Assembly (NCBI GenBank): GCA_022828425.1
Contig: CP094685.1
Span: forward strand, 1,674,001-1,738,000
Direction: 5' to 3'
Length of the DNA stretch: 64,000 nt
DNA from: Candidatus Thiothrix sulfatifontis
GTDB lineage: Bacteria; Pseudomonadota; Gammaproteobacteria; Thiotrichales; Thiotrichaceae
Both the position numbers and the translations under genes were made by a program. Positions within the stretch are counted from its first letter, which is position 1; each line of letters begins with the position of its first letter. Shown one piece after another: positions 33,083 through 40,058 of the stretch. Under the pieces are notes generated by a model, which saw only the letters and a list, made by a program, of their open reading frames with translations, did no database searches and was not told the DNA's origin.

Positions 33083-33772
33083 CTATTCCGTTGGTTTTAG
33101 GGTTTTGATGCCTTTGTGCGGCATAAACAGCCCGCAACCCAGTTTGCGTCCTTCACCCAGACCGTATTGTTGCAAGCGGATTGAGGGGGCGCTATCCAAG
33201 TCAGCGATCATTAAATGCCGAGTATGCAATACCTTATCTGGCGTGCGTAATGTATGACTTTTGCCGCATAACATCTTTTTTACTTTGAAATCAGCAACCC
33301 GTTTCACTTCTGTCGCCATGCGCTGCAAAAAGCTATTTTCGTCTTCCGCCTCATCCGATAACACATACCGCGCAAAAATGACCGAGGTGTGTACGAACGG
33401 CTTTTCTTTCATATCCCGTAAGTCGATCGCGTAGCCGTTCACATCCAGCGTTGTGCCGGACAGTGCCTGCGTTGCGAAGATGCGTGATTTGGGAATGCGT
33501 AAAAACATTCGCGTGCGCCGCGACGGTAGCAGGAATTGGTTGGCGGCATCATCCGGGCGTTCCCAGCCATTGCCACTTTCGGCAACGTGAATCGGGTGAA
33601 CTCCCGCGACGATTTCATCGGCAAACCACGGCAGGGCTTGCTGAACGGCTTGTGCCAGATCCCACGCATGATCCAACGGCAATTGCTTGCACGCAATGGC
33701 GAAACTCACGTCCAGCACGTCATCGGGTGCTTGATAGGGGAGGGTTTTATCCTCGTCTTCCTGCCAAAACAT
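33083..33772 (-). CDS. Orphan Cas6/Cmx6-like RAMP protein
   Basis: A 229-residue protein resembling the Cas6 group annotated as type I-MYXAN Cas6/Cmx6. Features: N-terminal DVSFAIACKQLPLDHAWDLA, the HPIHVAESGNGW segment, RRTRMFLRIPKSRI, LDVNGYAIDL, KKMLCGKSHTLRT, and the C-terminal glycine-rich loop GLGEGRKLGCGLFMPHK, a hallmark of Cas6 RAMP folds. Cas6 cuts CRISPR repeat RNA. Here no other cas gene and no array is present in the window. ATG 33772 is preferred (GAGGTGAG just before it) to the longer frame. The start lies 5 bases after the stop of the 65-residue gene, so it is the third gene of an operon with a TauD-like enzyme, beside dsr. Its RNA target is unknown. Confidence 0.72.
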   Translation of the reverse strand: MFWQEDEDKTLPYQAPDDVLDVSFAIACKQLPLDHAWDLAQAVQQALPWFADEIVAGVHPIHVAESGNGWERPDDAANQFLLPSRRTRMFLRIPKSRIFATQALSGTTLDVNGYAIDLRDMKEKPFVHTSVIFARYVLSDEAEDENSFLQRMATEVKRVADFKVKKMLCGKSHTLRTPDKVLHTRHLMIADLDSAPSIRLQQYGLGEGRKLGCGLFMPHKGIKTLKPTE

Positions 33773-33777
33773 ATCGC

Positions 33778-33975
33778 TCACCTCGCCGACGAAAAAGTGA
33801 TTTCCAACTGGTCGTACCAATCGTCAGGACGGTCTTTGTAGCCGGGTGGCTCAATATCAATCTGGAAAAAGATCGAGCCGGTTTCCAACGCGCGTTGCTG
33901 CACGATTTGCTTTAGTTCCTCGAAGTTGCTGATCTTGTCGCCGTCTACCATCAAAATTTGGCTTAAACTGAGCAT
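33778..33975 (-). CDS. Uncharacterised 65-residue protein in the TauD/Cas6-like operon
   Basis: Not recognised. The peptide (MLSLSQILMVDGDKISNFEE ... DQLEITFSSAR) has a mixed helix/strand pattern, no Cys and a PPGYKDRPDDWYDQ turn. An AAGGAG site lies 6-7 bases before ATG. Its start overlaps the end of the TauD-like gene by 13 bases and it ends 5 bases before the Cas6-like start, so translation is coupled on both sides. That strongly suggests a real gene working with its neighbours. Confidence 0.65.
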   Translation of the reverse strand: MLSLSQILMVDGDKISNFEELKQIVQQRALETGSIFFQIDIEPPGYKDRPDDWYDQLEITFSSAR

Positions 33976-34868
33976 AGGGTCTCCTTGGGTTCTGCGACCC
34001 GATTAAAATAACGCCCACGGTATAGCAAGCGGGTTTGTGTCGGGTCGTCGCTGTCTTTAAATGCGGTGCGGCAGTGCAACACGTTGTTGCACAACAAGCC
34101 TTCGCCCGCCTGCAATGTGTACCTTATTTTGTAAGGTGAGTCCTGTTGCCATAAATTCAATAGGAAATCGGCGGCTTCGCGTGTCATCGGGTCATCGCGC
34201 CAGATCACATTGCGCTGGCGGGCAGAATAGCGCATGTGCAAATGCCCCGCAGCGGTGACGCTAAACACGGGGCCGGATTGTTCGGGGCGAATGCTTTCCC
34301 CGTTCAATACATTGGCAGGAATCGTGAAGGCATTCGGGTGCATCAAGGCGTGAATGTAATCAGGGTTAGCATCGCGCAATAAAATGTAGGCAATTTCATG
34401 ATCCAGCAACCAGCTTTCACCGCCTTCGAGTGCAGGTTGGACACAATGCAGCAACATGCCGTGAATTTGTGCTTCGGGCAAGTTGTAGTAACCATCGGTA
34501 TGCCAGCTCAGTGGTTTATTGGTGTAGGGAATGTAATCGTGTTGCCCCGCGTGTGCGGTAACGTGCAGTGACGTGAGGCTATCTTCATCCGCGCACAAAT
34601 TGCTATCCAGCCGCAACAAGCCCACTTTTTGCCCTAAACGGTGGACGTGACGCTTGCTGCGCCCGTCGCCTTGCACAAAATGGTACAGCGCGAGATTGTG
34701 CTCACGGCAAATCTGTTGAAGTTGCGCTATTTCGGTCTCGCTAGGGTTTTCAGGGTCTTCAATCGTCGTCATCAACGCTTCCGGCCGCAATGGGTAAGCC
34801 GCTAATTTTTTATCGCGCCATGCTTGATAGTGCGTTAACGCCTTGATATTGAAAGGAGAGTTGTGCAT
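33963..34868 (-). CDS. TauD/TfdA-family 2-oxoglutarate dioxygenase
   Basis: A 301-residue non-haem iron dioxygenase. The iron site is His123 and Asp125 (SWHTDGYYN) and His265 (NNVLHCRTAF), with the C-terminal Arg of LLYRGRYF for 2-oxoglutarate. Family members hydroxylate taurine, alkylsulfates, gamma-butyrobetaine and many others; the substrate here cannot be fixed. No sulfonate transporter is nearby. It is the first gene of a three-gene operon and diverges from dsrA over 320 bases. Confidence 0.83.
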   Translation of the reverse strand: MHNSPFNIKALTHYQAWRDKKLAAYPLRPEALMTTIEDPENPSETEIAQLQQICREHNLALYHFVQGDGRSKRHVHRLGQKVGLLRLDSNLCADEDSLTSLHVTAHAGQHDYIPYTNKPLSWHTDGYYNLPEAQIHGMLLHCVQPALEGGESWLLDHEIAYILLRDANPDYIHALMHPNAFTIPANVLNGESIRPEQSGPVFSVTAAGHLHMRYSARQRNVIWRDDPMTREAADFLLNLWQQDSPYKIRYTLQAGEGLLCNNVLHCRTAFKDSDDPTQTRLLYRGRYFNRVAEPKETLCSV

Positions 34869-34908
34869 GTTGCAGACCTCGGCAAAGACGGATAGTTCGT
34901 ATAGCTAT

Positions 34909-34936
34909 TTGCAATATTAAAAAATCTGAATATGCT
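34909..34936 (+). promoter_or_regulatory. Candidate sigma-70 promoter for the dsr operon
   Basis: TTGCAA and TATGCT are separated by 16 bases in an AT-rich stretch, matching four of six consensus bases each. Transcription would start near 34943, giving a leader of about 245 bases before dsrA with a hairpin at 34981. Confidence 0.35.
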
Positions 34937-34976
34937 ATTGTACCTCCGGTGCTGGACTATTTTTGATTATGTGAGG

Positions 34977-35001
34977 TGCCTATCCCCTTAGGGATACAGC
35001 A
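34977..35001 (+). promoter_or_regulatory. Leader hairpin upstream of dsrA
   Basis: TATCCC (34981-34986) and GGGATA (34991-34996) pair perfectly around CTTA, and TGC/GCA flank the stem and can extend it past a bulge. AGGGA within the right arm could act as a ribosome site for the ATG at 35001, so the stem would mask it. It could equally be a dyad operator for a regulator protein. Confidence 0.4.
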
Positions 35002-35096
35002 TGGAATCAGCTAACACCCCATGGGTGAGATTCTATGATGCAGGCATGACGCATACACTTAGCCCACTCGCAAATAGCGCGAACACCGTTACGTGA
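35001..35096 (+). CDS. Possible 31-codon leader ORF before dsrA
   Basis: ATG 35001 to TGA 35094-35096 encodes MESANTPWVRFYDAGMTH and 13 more residues. The only support is an AGGGA site 7-8 bases upstream, buried in a hairpin, and its place in the dsr leader. It has no run of one amino acid as in attenuation peptides and may be chance. Confidence 0.2.
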   Translation: MESANTPWVRFYDAGMTHTLSPLANSANTVT

Positions 35097-35188
35097 CCCG
35101 TTTTTGATTTGATCTTTCACTTGACCATTTGAGTTGTAGAGCTGGTTAAGAGAAAGCGCCATTGCAATCGTTTACTGAGGAGGCAGGT

Positions 35189-36490
35189 ATGGCAACGAAT
35201 AATTATCCAACGCCGATGCTGGATGTACTGGAAGAAGGCCCATGGCCTAGCTTTATCAGCGGTTTCAAGAAACTGCGTGATGAGCATCCAGATGAGCGCA
35301 TCCGCAACACTATCAACGGCCTGATGGGGCAGTTGGAACATTCTTACGAAACCAAAATGGGCTACTGGAAAGGCGGTACCATTTCTGTTTTCGGTTACGG
35401 CGGCGGCATTATCCCGCGCTTCTCTGAAGTCGGTCATATGTTCCCGGAATCCAAAGAATTCCACACCTTGCGTGTACAGCCACCGGCTGGCAACTACTAC
35501 ACCACCGACATGTTACGCCAATTGGCGGATAGCTGGGAGAAGTGGGGTTCTGGTTTGCAGACTTTCCACGGTCAAACCGGCAATATCATGTTCATCGGCG
35601 CGAACAGCGTTAATTTCCAACATTTCTTTGATGAAATCAACGAATACGGTTGGGATTTGGGCGGTGCAGGTCCTTGCGTGCGTACTGGTATGTCTTGCGT
35701 GGGTGCGGCACGTTGCGAAATGTCCAACTGTAACGAACACGCGATTCATCGCCGTCTGATGAATAACTTCACGGATGACGTGCATCGCCCAGCACTGCCT
35801 TACAAGTTCAAGTTCAAAGTTTCCGGCTGCCCGAACGATTGCCAAAACGCGATTGAGCGTTCCGACTTTGCGGTAATTGGTACTTGGCGCGATGACATGA
35901 AAGTCGACCAAGAAGCCGTTAAAGAAATGATCATGAAGAAAGCCAAAGAAATTGGCAAAGAAGGTGATCGTTCTGCGGGTCGTCAATACATGTTTGACAA
36001 CGTTATCAGCCGCTGCCCAACACAAGCACTGAAGCTGAATGACGATGATACCCTCACTGTGGATAACAGCAATTGTGTACGTTGTATGCATTGCTTGAAC
36101 GTTATGCCAAAAGCACTGCAAGTTGGTGATGATAAGGGTGTAACCATTCTGATCGGCGGTAAGCGTACTCTGAAAATTGGCGACTTGATGGGAACAGTAG
36201 TCATTCCTTTCATGAAGCTTGATACCGAAGAAGATTACGAGCGCATCGTTGAACTGGCTGCTTCCATCATTGACTTCTGGGCTGAAAATGGTCTGGAACA
36301 CGAGCGTTGCGGCGAAATGATTGAGCGTATCGGTCTGGTGAATTTCCTCGAAGGTATCGGTATCGACCCAGATCCAAACATGATCAAGCAACCACGTAAC
36401 GTTTCTTACGTGCGTACTGACGGTTGGGACGAAGCTGCTGAAGCTTGGTTCAACCGCAAGCGCGAAGAGAAAATGGCTGCTGCTGCCTAA
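35189..36490 (+). CDS. dsrA: Dissimilatory sulfite reductase, alpha subunit (oxidative type)
   Basis: DsrA with DsrB forms the sirohaem enzyme that, in sulfur oxidisers, runs backwards and oxidises DsrC-bound sulfur to sulfite in the cytoplasm. The protein has 433 residues from ATG 35189, which follows a strong GAGGAGG site. The sirohaem/[4Fe-4S] ligands appear as Cys170-X5-Cys176 (CVGAARC) and Cys214-X3-Cys218 (CPNDC). A ferredoxin insert has CVRCMHC from Cys296. The dsrEFH and dsrL genes downstream mark the system as oxidative. It opens a 12-gene operon. Confidence 0.97.
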   Translation: MATNNYPTPMLDVLEEGPWPSFISGFKKLRDEHPDERIRNTINGLMGQLEHSYETKMGYWKGGTISVFGYGGGIIPRFSEVGHMFPESKEFHTLRVQPPAGNYYTTDMLRQLADSWEKWGSGLQTFHGQTGNIMFIGANSVNFQHFFDEINEYGWDLGGAGPCVRTGMSCVGAARCEMSNCNEHAIHRRLMNNFTDDVHRPALPYKFKFKVSGCPNDCQNAIERSDFAVIGTWRDDMKVDQEAVKEMIMKKAKEIGKEGDRSAGRQYMFDNVISRCPTQALKLNDDDTLTVDNSNCVRCMHCLNVMPKALQVGDDKGVTILIGGKRTLKIGDLMGTVVIPFMKLDTEEDYERIVELAASIIDFWAENGLEHERCGEMIERIGLVNFLEGIGIDPDPNMIKQPRNVSYVRTDGWDEAAEAWFNRKREEKMAAAA

Positions 36491-36501
36491 GACGGCACTT
36501 T

Positions 36502-36534
36502 GCAACAGGGCAGTGTTTAACCCTGCCTTGTTGC
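36502..36534 (+). promoter_or_regulatory. Intercistronic hairpin between dsrA and dsrB
   Basis: GCAACAGGGCAG and CTGCCTTGTTGC form a 12-bp stem with one G-T pair and a 9-base loop. No T run follows, so it is more likely an RNA-processing or stability element than a terminator. Confidence 0.6.
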
Positions 36535-36573
36535 CCAGATTATTGATAAATTTGAGTTTGACGGAGGCTTCAC

Positions 36574-37650
36574 ATGGCCGCACCAGAAATGCGCGATCCT
36601 ATTGAATCTGGATGCCCGGACGGTTTCCAGTACATGCACCCAGTTATGCGCCGTAATTTCGGCCTGTGGGCATATCACGAAGACCCACGCCCAGGCGTTT
36701 TGGTTCATGTATCCAAAACAGGTGAGAAGGTTTGGACTGTTCGTGCGGGTACTCAACGTATTCTTGACGTATTTACCCTGCGCAAGCTGATGGATATTGG
36801 TGATACTTACGGCGAAGGTTATGTTCATTTTACCATTCGCTCCAATATCGAATTCCAATTGGCTGACGGCGATAAAGTAGAGCCGTTGGTGAAAGCATTA
36901 GAAGACGCTGGTTTCCCTGTTGGTGGTACACGTAACTCGGTTACTTCACTGTCCCACACTCAAGGTTGGTTGCATTGCGACATTCCGGGAACTGATGCTT
37001 CCGGTGTTGTGAAAGCGATGATGGATGAGTTACTGCCTGAGTTCAAAGCATGGAACATGCCGAACCGCGTACACATCACGACGTCTTGTTGCCAGATTAA
37101 TTGCGGCGGTCAAGGTGACATCGCAATTAACGTGCAACACACTAAACCACCTAAAATCAACCACGCGTTGGTTGGTAATGTGTGTGAGCGTCCTTCTGTT
37201 GTAGCGCGTTGCCCGGTTGCGGCGATTCGTCCGGCGATGGTTGACGGCAAGCCTTCCTTGGAAGTTGATGAGAAGAAGTGTATTTGTTGTGGTGCTTGTT
37301 ACCCACCATGCCCGCCAATGCAAATCAATGACCACGAAGCGACTCAGTTAGCTGTTTGGATCGGTGGTAATCACTCCAACGCACGTGGCAAGCCTACTTT
37401 CCAACGTTTGGTGGCAGCGGGTATCCCGAACAACCCACCACGTTGGCCTGAAGCGACCGCAATCGTTAAAAAGATTCTGGAGTGCTACAAAGCAGGTGCG
37501 AAAGATTGGGAGCGTATCAACGAGTGGGTTGAGCGTATCGGCTGGCCGCGTTTCTTTGAAGTGACGGGTCTGCCATTCACGAAGTACCACATCGACAACT
37601 GGCGTGGTGCGCGTGCCAACCTGAACTCTTCAACGCATATCCGTTTCTGA
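36574..37650 (+). CDS. dsrB: Dissimilatory sulfite reductase, beta subunit
   Basis: Partner of DsrA; 358 residues, the usual length. Cofactor cysteines are visible in TTSCCQINCGGQGD (Cys172, 173, 177) and VARCP, and a ferredoxin domain contains CICCGACYPPCPP. DsrB normally holds the catalytically competent sirohaem. An ACGGAGG ribosome site precedes ATG. dsrE starts 27 bases after its stop. Confidence 0.97.
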   Translation: MAAPEMRDPIESGCPDGFQYMHPVMRRNFGLWAYHEDPRPGVLVHVSKTGEKVWTVRAGTQRILDVFTLRKLMDIGDTYGEGYVHFTIRSNIEFQLADGDKVEPLVKALEDAGFPVGGTRNSVTSLSHTQGWLHCDIPGTDASGVVKAMMDELLPEFKAWNMPNRVHITTSCCQINCGGQGDIAINVQHTKPPKINHALVGNVCERPSVVARCPVAAIRPAMVDGKPSLEVDEKKCICCGACYPPCPPMQINDHEATQLAVWIGGNHSNARGKPTFQRLVAAGIPNNPPRWPEATAIVKKILECYKAGAKDWERINEWVERIGWPRFFEVTGLPFTKYHIDNWRGARANLNSSTHIRF

Positions 37651-37677
37651 TCGAAGCGGCACGAGGAATAGAACGGA

Positions 37678-38070
37678 ATGAAATACACAATTCTGGTCAA
37701 CGAAGGCCCTTATCAGCACCAGTCTGCTGATACTGCACTTCAGTTCGCCCGTGCTGCATTGGAGAAGGGACACAAGATTTTTCGTGTGTTCTTCTACCAT
37801 GACGGCGTAAACAACGGTACACGTCTGAGCGTCCCACCGGCTGACGACCGCCTGATCCAGAAATCTTGGTCAGAATTGGCTGAAAAGCATGGTTTGGACT
37901 TGGTTATCTGTATTGCAGCGGCTCAACGTCGCGGTTTGATGGATGCCGATGAAGCGAAGCGTCAAGGTTTGGATGCTAACAACATTGCCCCCGGTTTCCG
38001 TATTTCGGGCTTGGGTCAGTTGGTTGAAGGCGGTACCCAGTCTGATCGTTTAGTCGTGTTTGGCGATTAA
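37678..38070 (+). CDS. dsrE: Sulfurtransferase subunit DsrE
   Basis: DsrE2F2H2 relays persulfide sulfur to DsrC before oxidation. This 130-residue protein carries the active-site cysteine at position 78 (DLVICIAAAQRRG), the position reported for Allochromatium vinosum DsrE. TusD is the homologue in tRNA thiolation. dsrF follows at 13 bases. Confidence 0.96.
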   Translation: MKYTILVNEGPYQHQSADTALQFARAALEKGHKIFRVFFYHDGVNNGTRLSVPPADDRLIQKSWSELAEKHGLDLVICIAAAQRRGLMDADEAKRQGLDANNIAPGFRISGLGQLVEGGTQSDRLVVFGD

Positions 38071-38083
38071 GGAGCTGATAAAG

Positions 38084-38488
38084 ATGTCTACAAAGAATTT
38101 TTTGTTTGTAAACCGCAAAGCTCCTTACGGCACGGTCTACGCACTGGAAGCCTTGGAAGTCGTACTGATTTCCGCAGCGTTTGAGCAAAATGTTAGTTTG
38201 GCATTCATCGACGACGGTGTTTACCAGATTACTAAAGGTCAAAACAGCAGGGAAACCGGCATGAAGAATTTTTCTCCGACTTTCCGTGCTTTGGGTGACT
38301 ACGACATTACTAAGTTATACGTCTCTACTGAGTCTTTGACAGAACGAGGCCTGACGGTTGATGACCTGATGGAGCTCACTTACGAAGACGCTGATGACGA
38401 TTATGCTGAAAAGCCCTCTATTATTCTGGTCAACCGTGAGGAAATGGCTGCAATGATGGCAGAGCAAGAAGTAATTTTGAGCTTCTAA
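38084..38488 (+). CDS. dsrF: Sulfurtransferase complex subunit DsrF
   Basis: A 134-residue DsrE/F fold protein, TusC homologue. As in other DsrF proteins there is no active-site cysteine equivalent to that of DsrE; the role is structural in the hexamer. ATG 38084 has AAGGAG upstream and gives the conserved start MSTKNFLFVNRKAPYG; the longer frame would overlap dsrE. Confidence 0.95.
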   Translation: MSTKNFLFVNRKAPYGTVYALEALEVVLISAAFEQNVSLAFIDDGVYQITKGQNSRETGMKNFSPTFRALGDYDITKLYVSTESLTERGLTVDDLMELTYEDADDDYAEKPSIILVNREEMAAMMAEQEVILSF

Positions 38489-38502
38489 CGGAGGATTTGA
38501 AC

Positions 38503-38808
38503 ATGTCTATGTTACATATTGTCAACAAGTCCCCGTTTGAACGTGTGGCTTTTGCAAGCTGCTTGGCTCATGCCAAGGCAGGCGATTCGATTCTGATGAT
38601 CGAAGATGCCGTGGTTGGTGCAGTCGACGGGTCAAGCTTTGCTGATAAGGTGAAAGCTGCTATGTCTGATAAAACTGTGTACGTGCTAGGTGCTGATTTA
38701 GCCGCACGTGGTTTGGAAGGCAAAGCAATAGATGGGATTGTGAGCGTTGATTACGCGGGTTTTGTAGACCTGACAGCAAATAACGACACTACCCAAAGCT
38801 GGCTGTAA
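38503..38808 (+). CDS. dsrH: Sulfurtransferase complex subunit DsrH
   Basis: A 101-residue TusB homologue and third subunit of the DsrEFH hexamer. The conserved cysteine is Cys20 (FASCLAHAK). GGAGG lies 8 bases before ATG 38503. The gene sits directly before dsrC, whose product it serves. Confidence 0.95.
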   Translation: MSMLHIVNKSPFERVAFASCLAHAKAGDSILMIEDAVVGAVDGSSFADKVKAAMSDKTVYVLGADLAARGLEGKAIDGIVSVDYAGFVDLTANNDTTQSWL

Positions 38809-38838
38809 GTTTTAACATTTTTGATAGGAGGCCATCTC

Positions 38839-39174
38839 ATGGCATCAATTAACGTTGGCGGTAAAGATATTCCGCTGGACGAAGAAGGCTACTTGGAAAA
38901 CTTGTCCGACTGGACTCCAGAAGTTGCAGAAATTCTGGCTAAAGGCGAAGACGTAACCCTGACTTCTGAACATTGGGAAATCCTGAATTTCCTGCGTGAA
39001 TACTATGAAGAATACCAAATCGCTCCAGCGGTTCGCGTTCTGACTAAAGCAGTAGGCAAGCGTTTGGGCGCTGACAAAGGTAACTCCAAGTACCTGTACA
39101 GCCTGTTCCCATACGGTCCTGGCAAGCAAGCGTGTAAGTACGGCGGTCTGCCTAAACCTACTGGTTGCGTGTAA
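38839..39174 (+). CDS. dsrC: Sulfur carrier protein DsrC
   Basis: DsrC carries sulfur on its flexible C-terminal arm as substrate of DsrAB, and its trisulfide or persulfide form is processed by DsrMKJOP. The 111-residue protein has both redox cysteines, Cys99 (KQACKYGG) and Cys110 (PTGCV), required for the full DsrC cycle. TAGGAGG lies 8 bases before ATG 38839. A hairpin follows the stop, which may raise its mRNA level over dsrM. Confidence 0.97.
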   Translation: MASINVGGKDIPLDEEGYLENLSDWTPEVAEILAKGEDVTLTSEHWEILNFLREYYEEYQIAPAVRVLTKAVGKRLGADKGNSKYLYSLFPYGPGKQACKYGGLPKPTGCV

Positions 39175-39196
39175 TAGCTTAACCGCTATAAGAGTT

Positions 39197-39222
39197 GCTC
39201 CGGTTCGCCGGAGCCTCTTCTT
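39197..39222 (+). terminator. UUCG-loop hairpin after dsrC (partial terminator)
   Basis: GCTCCGG and CCGGAGC pair around the tetraloop TTCG, then CTCTTCTT follows. The stem is very stable but the T run is broken, so it likely stabilises the dsrC end and allows some read-through to dsrM. Confidence 0.6.
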
Positions 39223-39278
39223 AAGCCCTGTTGTTGACAGGTTTTCAGAAGAGAGACTAATGACTTCAGGAGTACGCA

Positions 39279-40046
39279 GTGACTTTCGTAAGTATTTTTT
39301 ACGGACTGTTGTTTTGGGTCGCAACGTTAATTTTAATTGGCGGTGTGGCTGCAAAAGTTCGTCAATATTGGAATACCCCGGCCCCATTGAAAATTCCAAC
39401 CACACCTGCACCGATTACGCAGAGCGGTGTTGTATGGCGCATGTTCCGTGAAGTGGTATTTTTTCAAAGTTTGTTTCGTGCAAATAAAATTTTGTGGTTG
39501 TTTGCGTTTCTGTTCCACATTTCATTATGGTTAGTGCTGGTTCGTCACAGTCGCTATTTTGTGGATATGAATGAATTTCTGGTGTTTATGCAGCCATTTG
39601 GTCGCTACGCAGGTATTACCATGGTATTGGGTTTAGCCGGTTTGTGGGCGCGTCGTTTCTTAGTGGATCGGGTGCGTTACATTTCAGCGCCTTCTGACCA
39701 TCTAATGTTAGCTTTGTTGATTGCGATCGGCGCTAGTGGTTTGATGATGAGTTTTGTGGCTCACGCAGATGTTACTCAGGTTAAAGTATTTTTTGGTGGC
39801 ATGTTAACTTTTGGTTTCTTTGGAGAGGCAGGTTTGCCAGCTGATCCAATTGTGTTAGTGCACTTGTTATTGGTTGCGTTATTGATGATTATTTTTCCGA
39901 TCAGCAAACTGTTACACGCACCGGGCATATTTTTTAGCCCGACCCGTAATCAAGTGGACAATCCACGTGAGAAACGTCATGTATCCGGCTGGGCATTAGA
40001 ATTGGAGCGTCAGGGTAAAAATTACCTAGGCGAGCTGAAGAAATAA
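39279..40046 (+). CDS. dsrM: Membrane cytochrome b subunit DsrM
   Basis: Integral membrane dihaem cytochrome b of the DsrMKJOP complex, exchanging electrons with the quinone pool. The 255-residue protein has about five transmembrane segments and conserved His in LFHISLWLVLVRHSRYF and LVHLLLVALL. It uses a GTG start with CAGGAG upstream. NarI-like fold. dsrK starts 12 bases later. Confidence 0.93.
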   Translation: MTFVSIFYGLLFWVATLILIGGVAAKVRQYWNTPAPLKIPTTPAPITQSGVVWRMFREVVFFQSLFRANKILWLFAFLFHISLWLVLVRHSRYFVDMNEFLVFMQPFGRYAGITMVLGLAGLWARRFLVDRVRYISAPSDHLMLALLIAIGASGLMMSFVAHADVTQVKVFFGGMLTFGFFGEAGLPADPIVLVHLLLVALLMIIFPISKLLHAPGIFFSPTRNQVDNPREKRHVSGWALELERQGKNYLGELKK

Positions 40047-40058
40047 GAGGTAAATACC

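Larger units (their letters stand above)
34869..35188. other. 320-base divergent region between the TauD-like gene and dsrA
   Basis: No long gene is present. It holds a candidate forward promoter, a TATCCC/GGGATA hairpin and a possible 31-codon ORF, described separately. The last 60 bases before dsrA include TTGACC near 35120 without a convincing -10 box. Regulation of dsr is expected to be placed here. Confidence 0.6.

Noticed and set aside
35513-36583. 356-codon minus-strand frame antisense to dsrA
   Set aside because: It lies wholly opposite a conserved gene, has low-complexity His/Thr/Asn content and no ribosome site.
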